A stretch of 64,000 bases of DNA from Sipunculus nudus (GCA_026874595.1 CM049316.1:39006695-39070694), one strand, 5' to 3'; positions 11,334-51,240 are shown, counted from the stretch's first letter. Made by a program: numbers and translations. The notes: generated by a model from the letters alone, not told the origin.

Positions 11334-11398
11334 GTAGTAGCCTAGTGGGATAAGGTTGAAGGTCTCCGGTTCGAACCCCGTCGGTACCTCAACAGTAC
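11334..11398 (+). mobile_element. tRNA-like sequence (SINE head or tRNA pseudogene)
   Basis: Box A, TAGCCTAGTGGG, and box B, GGTTCGAACCC, both match the Pol III consensus. The ends GAGGTA and TACCTC can pair like an acceptor stem. At about 64 nt it is too short for a normal anticodon arm, so it is not a functional tRNA. Confidence 0.5.
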
Positions 11399-11544
11399 AA
11401 TGGCGAAATCTTGCTAAAATCTCAAGCATTCGCTGTTCACCCACAATATTTGTTATGTGATTCCTGGCTTACTTTTTGTACGTGCTAACGAACTTTTAAT
11501 GAACACTTCGTAAACACATCAATGTTGACAAACGGAAAACCATA

Positions 11545-11972
11545 TACTGAGGTTGGCTTTATATTGGTGAGGCTGAAATTTCGCGATATCTTCATTTTGG
11601 ACGTTTCGCGAGGGTTTCATTTTCGCGATTGCAACAGAAACTATAAAATCAATACAAATACTACTGTAATTAGATTTTAAAGTTATAATACATCCTACAA
11701 TCTCACTCATTTCCGGTTCAGTCAGAAACCTATGACTTGTACCACAGTCGATATAGCATCTAAGAGTACGGCGTGTTTTACAATAATTAATGCTTTGATG
11801 TATGGGCCAGTCTCGTTATTATGCACAGCTTAGGTTGTTGATTAGGTTATTTCCAGAGGTCATCTTATCTGATGGGACATCTTATTCCCGAGGGTTTCAT
11901 ATTCGCCATTATTTACTATACGCGAATATCGCGAAATTAAAACCCTCGCGAATAATTAGGCAAACACAGTAT
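11545..11972. mobile_element. MITE with about 50-bp degenerate TIRs
   Basis: The left end (TACTGAGG...GAAATTTCGCGATAT) and the inverted right end (TACTGTGT...TAATTTCGCGATAT) are imperfect inverted repeats, flanked by TA on both sides. Internal phrases such as CGCGAGGGTTTCAT recur. No transposase. The TA flanks suggest mariner/pogo-type mobilisation. Confidence 0.5.
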
Positions 11973-13371
11973 AATAACTAAGGTTGCAGATGTGTGGAAG
12001 CTGAAAGGTTATTAGTTGTCAAACCGCCTTTGCAAAACTCTGGAAGGTCTGACTTGACGCCATTTGACCTTACTGATTGTGTTTGGATTATTGTTATAAA
12101 CAAGTGGATTTTAACAAAAACGAACAGCATGTCTGCAATAGGATAGGCGTTTTCCGGCCTAATTTTTATAAAAGTTTCATCGGGTTATCTGTTGTTGTTT
12201 TTTTTTTACTTATGGCACATAAAACCTGAAATATAGAAGACTATATACTCCATTCCTTCAACCTGTGTCAACCCTTGTTTTATGATAATTTTCAGGTTTA
12301 TATTTTTCAATAATTTCTTAAAAATCTGCATATGGATATTGAGAATATAACAAATGATTCTCCAGTTAGTGTTTCACACCTTATTTTACTCTTTACAATG
12401 ACCTGAATGATCAATTGTCTTCCTACCAGAGTAGCTATCTTTGTTTTAGCTGGTCATATGCTTAGAATCTTTACATGACATCATCCAATCAATAACATAA
12501 CTGTCAATTGAGGGTGTTTGTGCATGTAACCAATGACCCTGCATGACTGCCATATGTTGGGCTGATATGTTATCAAATATAGACCGATTTCACAAATGTT
12601 TAAATTGTCTGTGTAGTAAGGTGTAAGGTAGGTTATTTATTACCTTGTTGTAAGTTAGATCCTTTTATCTTCTCTGCCACATTTAATATTCTTTCCTTGA
12701 AACGTAACTGGTAAAAACAATTTTCATAGCGGAAAACAGGTGGACATGAGTGAATGGAACGGACTGTAAGTAATATATCATTATTATCGTACAATTATCT
12801 TCTCCTAATTAAATAGATAGTAGCACAAACAGGCCATAGACTTATCCTTATAAATAAAGAAGAACCATCGACGGCCCCTGTGTATGAGAGACAGAGGGAT
12901 AGGGAGAAAGAATCACCAGATCCTGGTACTCGTAACAACTCAGTCATGATAACAATCAACAACCGAATCCAGGACACTTTATCATGTTATCATGTACGCC
13001 ACAGAATCACGAAGTCAGCATATGTCAAGGGTCAAAGGTGAAATGGCAGAACGCGCATGTGTCAATCAAACTACTCAAGAAATCTCGTAAACAATACCGC
13101 AATTTAACTACGCTCCAAATCAATAAAATTATAAATAGAGTCGACATTTTGTAAATAATTAAATGCTTCGTTACTTAAGAATACATGGTTGTTTTAGATT
13201 TATTAGGTTAGTACTACCGTTGCCTCATTTTTGTAAACAACAGAGTGAACGACAGAAACGACATATAAAAAAGGGAAAAGAAATTGGAGAAAATCACCAA
13301 ATTTACCAAAAGTATATACCCCATATATTTTTTTACATTATTATATGACGGTACCGATAAGATATCTTACT
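11973..13371. other. intergenic, nothing recognised
   Basis: AT-rich sequence with only short random frames. Confidence 0.45.
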
Positions 13372-13670
13372 TGGTTGCCTCCGCTATGAGGTTATGCGTT
13401 CAATTCGCGTTCGTGTGTGTTTGTGTGTGTGTGGAGGAAATGGTGTGTATTATTCTGTGTTTGTGTTTGTTAACAACATTACTCACGCAAACATGCACGG
13501 AATCTCATGAAATTTCCACGGCTTTTGGAAATGGTTCAATGAAGAACCGCTTAGATTTTGATGTGGAACCCGCACGTAATTCGCATTCAGAAACGTCATC
13601 AAGGAATATCAACAAATGTACAGTCACTTAAGCACGAATGAACTTGGGAATATGGGCTGCGCCGTGTATT
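13372..13670 (+). mobile_element. interspersed repeat family R1, copy 3
   Basis: TTGCCTCCGCTATGAGG head, ATGCGTTCAATTCGCGTTCG, (GT)n, ACATTACTCACGCAAACATG, and tail GTCACTTAAGCACGAATGAA followed by TTGGGAATATGGGC. This is the best-preserved copy of the five. The frame at 13284-13631 is a shadow. Confidence 0.65.
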
Positions 13671-14029
13671 CCTTTCAATGCATATTTCTTATTTCGTTAT
13701 GTATTTACCGTCTTATTTATCATGAAAGAATAAAAAACAAACAATTAAAAAAGATAACGAAACATACCTGCTAGACTTTTTCTCAAAAATAACTTTTTGT
13801 ATTTGATAAAAAAAAGTTATCTTTCACGATATTTCAGTTACATTTATGTTATAAAATACAATTGGACATATGCAAATAAAAAAACCGTTTGGTCCCATCC
13901 ATATAAATGAAATAATTTATTAAAGACCAAGAATGGATTCAGGGAAGACCTAGGAGGTACGAGCCCCCTCTTTCAGACCAAGAAATGTGGAAAATATAAT
14001 AAATATAAGCGTACTAAATATTATTATAC

Positions 14030-14310
14030 CTTACCGAAAAAACATGCCTTTGGAAATGATGATATTTCTATATATGCTTTAAACCCATTTCATTGGAATA
14101 TATCATTGGAAAAAAAGAAAACAACACTTTGCTCTTTATGCAACTCTGAGAAAGGGACATTGTTACATCTCTTTTATCAGTGTGGATAAACTTAAAAAAC
14201 ATAATTTATCTAATAACAGCTCTATTTAATGGGATAAAGGAAGATATGTTAAATATAAAATCTTTTATATCTAATACAACAAAAATAGTGTAAGTGATAT
14301 GTTACTTCTG
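14030..14310 (+). pseudogene. fossil C-terminus of a LINE ORF2
   Basis: Translation around 14090-14187 gives text ending in TTLCSLCNSEKGTLLHLF followed by YQC and a stop. The C..C......HLF..C pattern is typical of the region after the reverse transcriptase domain in many non-LTR retrotransposons. A further in-frame stretch after the stop (ALFNGIKEDMLNIKSFI) resembles the next part of such proteins. Too short and broken to be active. Confidence 0.5.
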
Positions 14311-14531
14311 TTAACAAAGAAAGTAGGTGATACGGTTGGATACGAACTTAAGATTTAATAATTTATATTGTATTTGGTCTTCAGTCTTTATTTATTTTTT
14401 TAACTGTTTGAATACTTCCGCACAAAATAAAAAGGTGCACATGCCACGGACAGGAACAGTATCTTCAAGTTATCGTCAAGAGTGAGGGGCATGAGGGACA
14501 TTTTTTTATAAACACACACACACACACATAC

Positions 14532-14711
14532 AGTGAAACCTCGTTGTGTCGAACTCGCTTAAGTCAAACACCCCGCTTATGTCGAAGTTACAAACTCGAC
14601 ATTCCGGACAACTCTAGTCAAATTATTACCATATAAAACCCGCTTGTGTCGAACCTCGGATGAGTCGAAGTTTTCTGAAGGTCCCTTCGACTTCGACACA
14701 ACGAGGTTTCA
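14532..14711. mobile_element. pogo/Tigger-like MITE, about 180 bp
   Basis: The left end CAGTGAAACCTCGTTGTGTC and the right end TTCGACACAACGAGGTTTCA are inverted copies of about 20 bp, bordered by TA on both sides. The interior repeats GTGTCGAAC and AGTCGAAGTT phrases. CAGTGAAACCTCG-type termini are known from Tigger/pogo elements. A (TA)n tract follows 15 bp after the right end. Confidence 0.65.
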
Positions 14712-14722
14712 TACTAAATATA

Positions 14723-14725
<3 letters not shown>

Positions 14726-14788
<63 letters not shown>
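14726..14788. repeat. (TA)n microsatellite
   Basis: About 30 TA units. The (IY)n frames on both strands here are artefacts of it. Confidence 0.95.
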
Positions 14789-14790
<2 letters not shown>

Positions 14791-15346
14791 CTTTATTGTC
14801 CGTTTGACACATTTCATATATATTAAAATTAAGCATAAAGTTACAAAAAGGTAATATATAGGTTACTTCTAAACAAGGTTTAGATGTATAGTAATTTATA
14901 GTAAACTCAGAAATGGAACCAAAGCAGATAATTCTAATTATTAATATATTTCATTTCCAATACATAAATATTATTATCTGAATAGCAGGGGGGGGGGGGT
15001 GATTGTATTGACCATTCCTCCTTGCAAAAAAGTGTGTGTGTGTGGGGGGGGGGGGGGGAATATATCCCACCCACCCCCCGTATTGACGCCTCTGGGCAGT
15101 TAAGACCGGTTATAGTTTAAAGAAACGACAGTAAGGTTTTTTTCTCAAATTTTGCATATTTATAAAAGCTCCAAGTATATTTACAAAGTGAACATGTATA
15201 GTGTAATAGAGCATGATTATGATGAAAGAAGATGGCCTTTTAGCTCCAGAGAAAATGCATATTATTCATTTTCTTTAGTATATTCTCATTTAAATTTACA
15301 AATTTGTCTGTGTTTTCCATATAAATTTGTATATTTCTTTATACGA

Positions 15347-15350
<4 letters not shown>

Positions 15351-15404
<54 letters not shown>
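15351..15404. repeat. (TA)n microsatellite
   Basis: About 27 uninterrupted TA units. Confidence 0.95.
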
Positions 15405-15407
<3 letters not shown>

Positions 15408-16247
15408 TGGTATTATATATTCCCATTTTTAGGCTGAGCAAAATAAAAGAGCTGACTCAGCAAGTTTACCCCCTCACCCCGGATATCACAAATAACCCCC
15501 TAAAAATCCAGCATCAACCAGCATTAAAAGATGAAGGAAACAACTAAAGATAAGAGGGTGGTTATGATATGAGTGTGATGATAATTGTTTATCCTAACTC
15601 CTGTCACCCCCAGTCACAAGATCTAATCAGAGCTCAAAACAATGAATACAACTTTAGAGGAGCCAACCCCCAGGGGTCTAGTCAAAAGAACTATTGTTTA
15701 ACATAGGCCTCAGGATCGCCAGCTCGCAACAAAGTCCTTTGTATATTTTTATATAATGTCCCATTATTGCTTATCTGGAATCTTTGACTTCTTACCAATT
15801 AGATTGACCTTGTTAACAGATATTCTAGAAGTGTTGATTTAATGGTTTTGACGCAAATGAGAGTAAATAATCATAATATTGTAACCTAACATTTTTTCAG
15901 TTTACTTTATAATAATATCAACTTTATGATCTATCATAACCATATCTATATTTGTTGCTATTATTATTAATTTTCTTCTACTTCTTCTTATTATTATTAT
16001 ATTATTGCCATATCAAGTTTGTGTTATACTTTGAAAGTTTTAATAAACTAGTATACGTATTTAAAATAATTATTATGTGAAATCATGATTCTGTTCTTGG
16101 TAGTGTTATTATTGTAATTATTAATTTTATTATAAATTCTCTCACAATAATAGTCAGAAATAGTTACAATAATATTTAATATGTGAAGTAATAATTTTGT
16201 TTGTAACGATGCAGTAAAGATACCACTCTTATTAATAGCGTTAGTGA

Positions 16248-16250
<3 letters not shown>
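15405..16250. other. intergenic
   Basis: No gene recognised. The stretch becomes increasingly ATT-rich toward the trinucleotide tract. Confidence 0.45.
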
Positions 16251-16339
<89 letters not shown>

Positions 16340-16437
16340 TAATAATTACTATTATAATAATAATAAATATTATTATAATAGTAATAATAATAATAATAAA
16401 AATAAAAATAAAAATTACAAAATTGTCATTATTATTA

Positions 16438-16494
<57 letters not shown>
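16251..16494. repeat. (AAT)n ... (ATT)n microsatellite pair
   Basis: AAT units run from 16251 to about 16400, with minor interruptions. Their complement, ATT units, runs from 16427 to 16493. The two arms are inverted relative to each other and could fold into a long imperfect hairpin. Confidence 0.9.
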
Positions 16495-17079
16495 CAAACA
16501 CAGGCCACCATGATTAAAGATATATTTAAAAAATAAAATAAAGTAAATTCAATTTAACAAAAAAAAATATAAAAATTATATGTTTGTTTTTTTTATATGC
16601 TTTTGCTATTAGCTGGCATGGTAAATCATATATCCATCAGGAAACGATCATGGTACTTAATAACGCATAAATGACGTGACATCCACACACTGACGACATA
16701 AACCTATAGAGAAAGTTTTCCTCAGCACATGCATTTATTACAAAAGAACATGAGCAAGTTTGATACATATAACAATCAAGCGATTTAAAATTACCCATGC
16801 ATGATTTATTGACTCAGTTCTTACATGAAACGGAGTACTTTTTATGTGCCACGTTTAAATAATAAAACCTCTAATAAAAGACGAGTAGTGCACCATATGT
16901 AATGCAAGTGGTTGGCCGGTACTGTGGAAGCTGCCTTAACGTCTTATACACGAGTTTTACTGTATTCATTAATCTGTCTGGAGGGCTATTTATGGACGGT
17001 TTTGGGTGATGCCACCTTACATATAGCCGTGATAACCCGACTAACTAGGCAATCGGATAATTGGGCTGGTAAGCCTACT
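16495..17079. other. intergenic
   Basis: No gene seen. The frame at 16912-17154 has only a TTG start and no recognised domain. Confidence 0.4.
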
Positions 17080-17610
17080 CGAGTCGTGATACTAGTAATA
17101 TGGATGGAATGTATTGCAGTGGTCTTGCATCTGGTTGCATTCATATTGTGGTAAACGGCCCATAATCTCAATATTATGCTTAGAATGGTGAATAAACACA
17201 ATAGTTTATATGTGAGCTCGCAACCCAAACTGAAACATCGTCTCCATGGACACGGGTCATTTCCTTTGTCGCCTGCAAGTTGCCTGGGTCCTGTAACCCG
17301 TGCGAGCCATGCTTGTGTTCATGCGGTCATAAAATTCAACAAACATTGCCCAGGGGGTCCATCAATGTGCTGGGTTAAACAGGAACTTTTCCCGCTCATA
17401 TTTGATATTATTAGAAAGTACACCAAAAATGCTAACGAATGGTCTGGTTTATGTTGATTGACAGTGTACCTGTAGCCCATGAAGCGTTGTCACAAATGAC
17501 GAAAATATTTGTATCTTCATAAGGCCTTATAATGCGATCCTCAGACGTAGATGTCATGACACTCTGGCGCCAGTAATCTGGTCGTAATGCCAGAGGGTCA
17601 ATATGACGCT
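17080..17610. repeat. duplicated 3' flank, unit 1
   Basis: Diverged but collinear with 50710-51240. Examples are GTCGTGATACTAGTAATATGG against ATCGTGATACAAGCCATACGG, AATAAACACAATA against AATAAACACTAAATA, and GTGCGAGCCATGCTTGTGTT against GTGCGAGCCGTGCTTATATT. It lies downstream, in transcription sense, of lectin A, as its partner does of lectin B, so the duplication unit reaches beyond the genes. Indels break any reading frame, so it is non-coding. Confidence 0.65.
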
Positions 17611-18139
17611 ACCTTACATACGTAAACTTTTCATTTCTGGATGTCAGTCAAATATTAGTAGCCAAGGGGCATGGATTTTTCATCAAGAAAGGTTAAACAA
17701 GGATGAGATCGATCATAGCATTTTTTATCCTTAAAACACGGATATAACCTGTTAAAATTGAGTGATAAAAACATCTGAGGGATATATGTAACTTTGCTAT
17801 GTACATAAAAATACTTTAAAAAACATTAAGTAACTTAAAACTCTCTATTTACATAAAGTTTTCTGTGTAATACCTAAAGAATTACACATAAATAAGAATT
17901 ACCTTGAATAAGAATGGACTAATTTCACCAAAACAAATTTGAGGGAATTTAAATCTGAATTTTGAATTCTAATCTGTGAGGAATTTTCCTTGTATTTAGT
18001 TATGAACACATTTTTTCTGCCGTGTTGCACAAACGTACATTATCTTGGAAACCTGAGACCCCCCCCCCCCCCCATGTGTAGACTGGTTCCCAGCTCAAAT
18101 TATTCGTAGTATCAACCGTCAGTGGTTTGTAAAACTGTA

Positions 18140-18141
<2 letters not shown>

Positions 18142-18211
<70 letters not shown>
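18142..18211. repeat. (TA)n microsatellite
   Basis: About 35 TA units just downstream of lectin A in transcription sense. A poly-C run is at 18060-18073. Confidence 0.95.
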
Positions 18212-18213
<2 letters not shown>

Positions 18214-18400
18214 TCAAAATGTTAAAGGGGGTATTTCATAATTTCACTTAATAAAAATGTAAAGGGAACCAGTCTACCGTCAAACATGAAAAACTAATTA
18301 ACATATAAATGGCAGTTGTGGCAGGTATCATATATACATAATTTACACAGTTCATGATCACAAACATGCGTTTTTGGCTGAAGAAAAGAAAACTCCAGGT

Positions 18401-46145
<27,745 letters not shown>

Positions 46146-46250
46146 TACGTTCGTTGTTCGCTCGCTCCCTGGCTTCCCGCCCGTTTACTCGGAAATCTCC
46201 AGGTCTCTTGGTTATGTCAGTACGCTGAACCTTATCAGTATTTATATCAT
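46146..46250 (-). promoter_or_regulatory. lectin A proximal promoter and 5' UTR
   Basis: Strongly conserved with 57639-57730. In gene sense it contains TATAAATA (46246-46239), a TGATAAGG GATA motif (46237-46230), a kappaB-like GGAGATTTCC (46200-46191) and GGGCGGGAAGCC before the ATG. The TATA box would place the start about 65 nt upstream of the ATG, so the kappaB-like site may lie in the 5' UTR. Confidence 0.55.
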
Positions 46251-46536
46251 ACTCGGTACAAAGCTGCATTGTGTGGGGGCATAGAATAGCGTTGCCTGCT
46301 TGGTGGAGACAGATGACGCAGTTAAATGCTAATTGACCTCTCGCGTGATGTATTTCAGGCCCCCAGAACAATAGTATGTTCCAGAACAATACCAGGGGCG
46401 TAAATACAGAGGGGGGAAGGGTAATTACCCCCTCCCCCCCCCTTAGCAAGGGATGGGGATTAATGTACTCAAGTAATCATTTAATAATTCCGAGAATAAT
46501 GTTTAAATATTGGAAATGAAATATATTAAAATCAAA

Positions 46537-46623
<87 letters not shown>

Positions 46624-46937
46624 ATTATATAGTATTCGCCTCATTTTTGGCTGCAGGAGAACGCTTGATTACAATTTTGTGCAGTTCTAAAATTTCCTTA
46701 AAATTTATCCTGATGTTCTTTGGCAAAAATTATCAAAACACCTAGTTTTCAGTTTTCGAGTAGGTTATACATGAATGGTTGTGATCGAGTATAAGAGACC
46801 CGTTTGGTGGGTATATGGATAATAAGTCATTATCATGTTTTATTTAATGATTAACACATCAAGAGAAACGGTTGACAAATTATGTCTATTCATTTGTAAA
46901 ATAACATGCAACCAGAAATATGCATTCTCAGTTTTGC
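46251..46937. other. upstream of lectin A; short MITE-like block
   Basis: 46385-46450 has CAGGGGCGTAAATACAGAGG followed by G- and C-runs, similar in type to inverted text near 15080 (CGTATTGACGCCTCTG). (ATT)n then (TA)n fill 46538-46619. No gene. Confidence 0.4.
46538..46619. repeat. (ATT)n(TA)n microsatellite
   Basis: About 8 ATT units followed by about 29 TA units. Confidence 0.95.
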
Positions 46938-47235
46938 AGGCCTCCGCCATGTCGGCGATCCTTAATGTGGAATGCTCTTTAAAACGTGTTTGCATTCTCT
47001 TATTCGGCCCATACTCCCAGGTTCATTCGTACTTAAGTGACTGTATATTTGTGAATATTCCTGGAAGCCCTTCCTGGATCCGGATCATGATGCAGATCCA
47101 TGTGCACGCCAAAATCTTATCGATTCTGCCTTAGCCCATTCCCAAAATGCCCAGAAAATGACATCAGATTCCGTTCATGTTGAGAACAAAAACACAAATA
47201 CCAAACACAGACGCACGAGCGGGAATGAAGTATTT
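46938..47235 (-). mobile_element. interspersed repeat family R1, copy 4
   Basis: In reverse complement it has CCATATTCC-type tail text (CCCATACTCCCAGGTTCATT on +), GTACTTAAGTGAC and CCTCCGCCAT, as in copies 1 and 3. Confidence 0.6.
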
Positions 47236-48591
47236 TATTCTGTAAGAGAATATTCTGTGTTCTTCATAACATCAAAATCAATCGCTCTATTTCCTACCAT
47301 TCATAATAATTAATGTGATGCAGGTTTTGCACGCTGTATCTACATTTCGGTGTTCAGACAGAAACTTGTTTACATTAGACCAGACGCGCGCATCATGTGT
47401 TGACCGATCTTATCTGATATCATTTGACCTAAGCCGTTATTGGCTTACAGTGATTTATGAATTATTCATGAGCAAGGCAATATGATACAGAGCATATAGG
47501 TCACAATAGTAAGCGCATGCGACAGGCAGTATGTGCACAGGAGCTGTTGCCCCCTCCCTTCCTCATTGCTGGTATTTAATGAGCGGCAGGGTGATTGTCA
47601 ATTTTTCAATTTACTGATACTAGGATTTTTTTTTTACTTCGTATGGACAAATTAACATTAAGAGCACGCTAAACATAACTACTCGGCGTTATATATATTA
47701 AGGTGGCCTGATGTCAAAGTTCATGACCCCTCACGAGAGCATTTCCCGGTCAGGTACTTGAAGAACTAAAACACATTCAAAGAGCGCATGTGCCTCCCCC
47801 TGGAAGAATGAATGCTTCAAGTAATAAGTGATTAAAGTCGGGCCAGATCGATTATTTTTTTAAATATGTTGTGGAAAATAAGCATAATAGAAGCAAATAG
47901 GGGGCAAATCTGACCACGCCCGATCTTGATCCGCATTTAAATTAAATTAATTGACCAGTCCAAGGGTTTTTGCAATTGCTCCTTGGCTCATTATAAAAAT
48001 ATAATTGAATAAAGTCAAGGGGTATCTGGTAATACAACAGCAAAAGTCAGTTTATGAGTTCACGAGTGGGCCGATTCATAATACTGACCATTCCAGTAAA
48101 GTAATACATGTCATGGGGTCCCATGCATAGGTGCATATCTGTGAGATTTTATTTTTTTTTTTCCTGAACGAGATCACAAGGCGTGAGTGCAAGACGTAGT
48201 AAAGTTCTCAGCTGCAACAACCGGTCCATTAAAATGAAGTTCATGTTTACACTCGATTTTGTGTACGTGTCAGCAAGGTATCTGAAGAACGGAATGACGG
48301 ATGTTATTGAAATTTATCATTTAGGTTAATGTTTTGGAAATCTTCAAGTGATTAAATTTTGGGGTATACTCAGCCAAAATTACCCATAAATGCCTGTTTT
48401 TATGGTTTTTCATAGCATATTTGTTTAAACGTTGTCCGTTGTGTTAACAGTCAAGGGCATCAATACACGAGTGCTTTCAATGAAAGCATTAACATTCCAA
48501 GGCGCCGACTTTGAACTCTATCTTCCGCGGACACTTTTTTATTAGAAATTTTATTTTTATAAATTGTTCATGAATGTCCTCTGTACCTTGT
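47236..48591. other. intergenic between lectin units
   Basis: No gene or recognised repeat. Confidence 0.4.
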
Positions 48592-48745
48592 CAGCCTGTT
48601 TGGGGGATCCGTCGGAATTCTGTGGAAAAAAAATGTCTCCCGAAATGCCCTGAAAATGTCATGATTTCGGGAGTTATGTTGCGAACACACACACACACAT
48701 ACACTCGAAATAGGATGAATGCATACCCTCCAGGCGGATACGATA
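48592..48745 (-). mobile_element. interspersed repeat family R1, copy 5 (partial)
   Basis: Contains AAATGCCCTGAAAATGTCAT, GGGAGTTATGTTGCGAACAC, (CA)n, and GATGAATGCATACCCTCC. Lacks the tail half. Confidence 0.6.
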
Positions 48746-50709
48746 AGCGCCAATAAGTTTTAATAATCATTAGAATAGAAAGTCATGATACGAACGTCTG
48801 AAACAAGGTCCGTGTCAGGATCATTACTTTCTTAACAGCTATTTTATCGCAATATATTTAAGATTATCTGCAGTACTATATTTAATTCCACCTCTGTCAT
48901 AAGTGTATGTCTGTGTTTGTGTTTACTTGTTACATCGGTAGAGAATCCGTTAATAGACAAATAGACAAACATACAATATGTTCTTTCACTATTTTCCTTC
49001 ACTTCCGCAATTTTCACAGTATCTATCACGTATATTGCCTACGGAACAACCTGAATGAAATCACGCTCAAGTGTGGTTTCACCAAAACTGATTTGCTTTC
49101 GCTTTTGTGAAATATCCCTGATACGATACTATTAATACTGAAGTGTAACCTAAGTGAAACCTGCACCTTTAGAGACCCTGGGTACACAAATGGATATCTG
49201 ACTGAGTTGCTGATACCCCCACCCCCCGGAGTAGAGTAAAAATCGTGTTCATTAGTGATTCAAAATGCAAATGCCACCAACGCCATCTGAAGGATAGCCA
49301 GGTCAAGACGTCAATGTCAGGTCTAGCAAAAAGAGGGGGTCGGATGTGGCGGGTCACACACAAGCTTACTCCTCACAAGGTCGTCGTATGATACCCCACT
49401 GCCCAACATACAACAATTTCCATTTTTTGGTGGTTTCATTAGCCCCCTAATCACACCGCCAGTTTTCTGTTGTTTGCCAATACATTGTATATGATATTAC
49501 CCCTGAGAAAACGTAATCGTCATCGATGATGACGTCATTGTCATTGATCTCACCTTGCAACCAACCTCCAAGGTAACTACGTCACCATGACGACGGCATC
49601 ACCACGACGTCACTTCCTCACTAGCCCATGAACGTTTGAATGTACCTTTCCTGTCTACAACATATCTAGCAAAAGTTCGTGACTAATGCAAATTTAGGGT
49701 AGGGTGAAATATGGGGGCGTATCGATATATTCTGATGATGTTATACGGACAAAATATAATAGGATTTTTGATTAGCAGAAAAAAAGTCGATTTTTAGATG
49801 GATCTGGATCAAAGTCCTCATTTGGATCTTATGGATCTGTCTCTGGGTACAGATATGGTATGTGGTCCACGTTTCATCTGTTCTCCAAATTTCATCGAAA
49901 CGGATTGAAAACTTTCGGGGATTTTGCACGGACAAACACACTGTTTAACACACACACATATATACACACACTGACACTATAACTCTGCCACTTTCGTTTG
50001 TTGGATAATAGTCTATGGGCGGGGTTCGTTTCTGCGCCATGCTCAAACTGCTCAAGTGAACTGAAAACTCAAGAATGCGGACTTTTGAAGATATTTTTAT
50101 TACAAAATAATACAATTCAAAAATACAAATAATGAGTTGTCCTGTTATTGTGTATACGTCCTCTTGTCCGAACACTGTAAGTGGTATCTAATCGTGCCAG
50201 TCACAATATCATGGTATATAATAATAATATATGTATTCACTGATGCATTGTATACATCAAACTCTGTCAAGGACAACCAGCTTATGAATTGTGGTGCACG
50301 AAAACATGTAAAAAGTTGTTGACGTTTACGTTGGTTTTCTAATTTTCAGCTAAATTCTGAAAGTATAAACCAATATTCAGTTAGAACATATGGACTGCCA
50401 AGATAACAAGAAAATAAATAAAGAAACATTAAATGGTACATGCAGCTAAAGAACATTAATATCAATTTATCTGTTTTTAACTAACTATTTAATCACAATA
50501 GCAATACAAATCTGGCTTACATTCTTCAGATAGTAAACTGAATGCCGTGAAAAACTTAGCCAGCTGAAATTTATAGGAGAGAGGTGGGATACAGTACTGT
50601 TTGGTAGTAGGGGGATATCTTGAACATACAGGAAGGCCTCAGGTTGATTGTTTTTCTTTAAGCCGTTAATACATGACTCATAAGATTTTTATACCCGGCC
50701 TCTAAACCT
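48746..50709. other. intergenic
   Basis: No gene seen. A CRE cluster at 49518-49613 is listed separately. Confidence 0.4.
49518..49613. promoter_or_regulatory. cluster of CRE/ATF-type sites
   Basis: CGTCA at 49518, a perfect TGACGTCA at 49530-49537, ACGTCA at 49579, TGACG at 49588 and GACGTCAC at 49606-49613, all within 96 bp in AT-rich DNA. TCATCGATGA, a 10-bp palindrome, sits between the first two. Confidence 0.4.
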
Positions 50710-51240
50710 AACTGGAATCGTGATACAAGCCATACGGGTAAATGAACTGCTAAGGTCATCCATCCTTTTACACTAACATCGTGATAAACAGTCCAAATCA
50801 GAATATTAGGCTACGAGTGATCAATAAACACTAAATAATACATGCAAACTCACAAGCCAAACTAAAAACCATATCGAGCCAGTGTCTGTCTAGTAACCAG
50901 TGCGAGCCGTGCTTATATTCATGCCGCCAGAAGTTCAACAAATTACATGCAGACTGATATACCAATATGCTGAGCTGTAATGGACGTTTTTTCGCACATG
51001 GTAGGTAATGTAAAAAAGTACACTAACAATTAATCTGGTTTATATCAAATGTCAGTGTACTTGTAAGCCGTTGTAAAAGATTACGAAAACATTTGCATCC
51101 TCATCGAACCTTACAGTGCTGTTCTGAGTGCAAGATGTAAAGGCACTCTGACGCTAAGTACGCTGTTCTTAGGCTCTCCTATGTCAGAGGGCCGTAATGG
51201 CGGTAGGTATACTGGGATGAAGTAGTAAGGAGAGGTTTAC
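50710..51240. repeat. duplicated 3' flank, unit 2
   Basis: Collinear, diverged partner of 17080-17610, downstream in transcription sense of lectin B. Marks the outer part of the tandem duplication. Confidence 0.65.

Noticed and set aside
11334-11398. Functional tRNA gene
   Set aside because: Boxes A and B are good but the length is about 64 nt and no proper anticodon arm forms.
16912-17228. 80-aa hydrophobic frames on both strands
   Set aside because: The plus frame starts with TTG, neither strand shows a known domain, and the homologous stretch near 50.7 kb has indels that break the frame.
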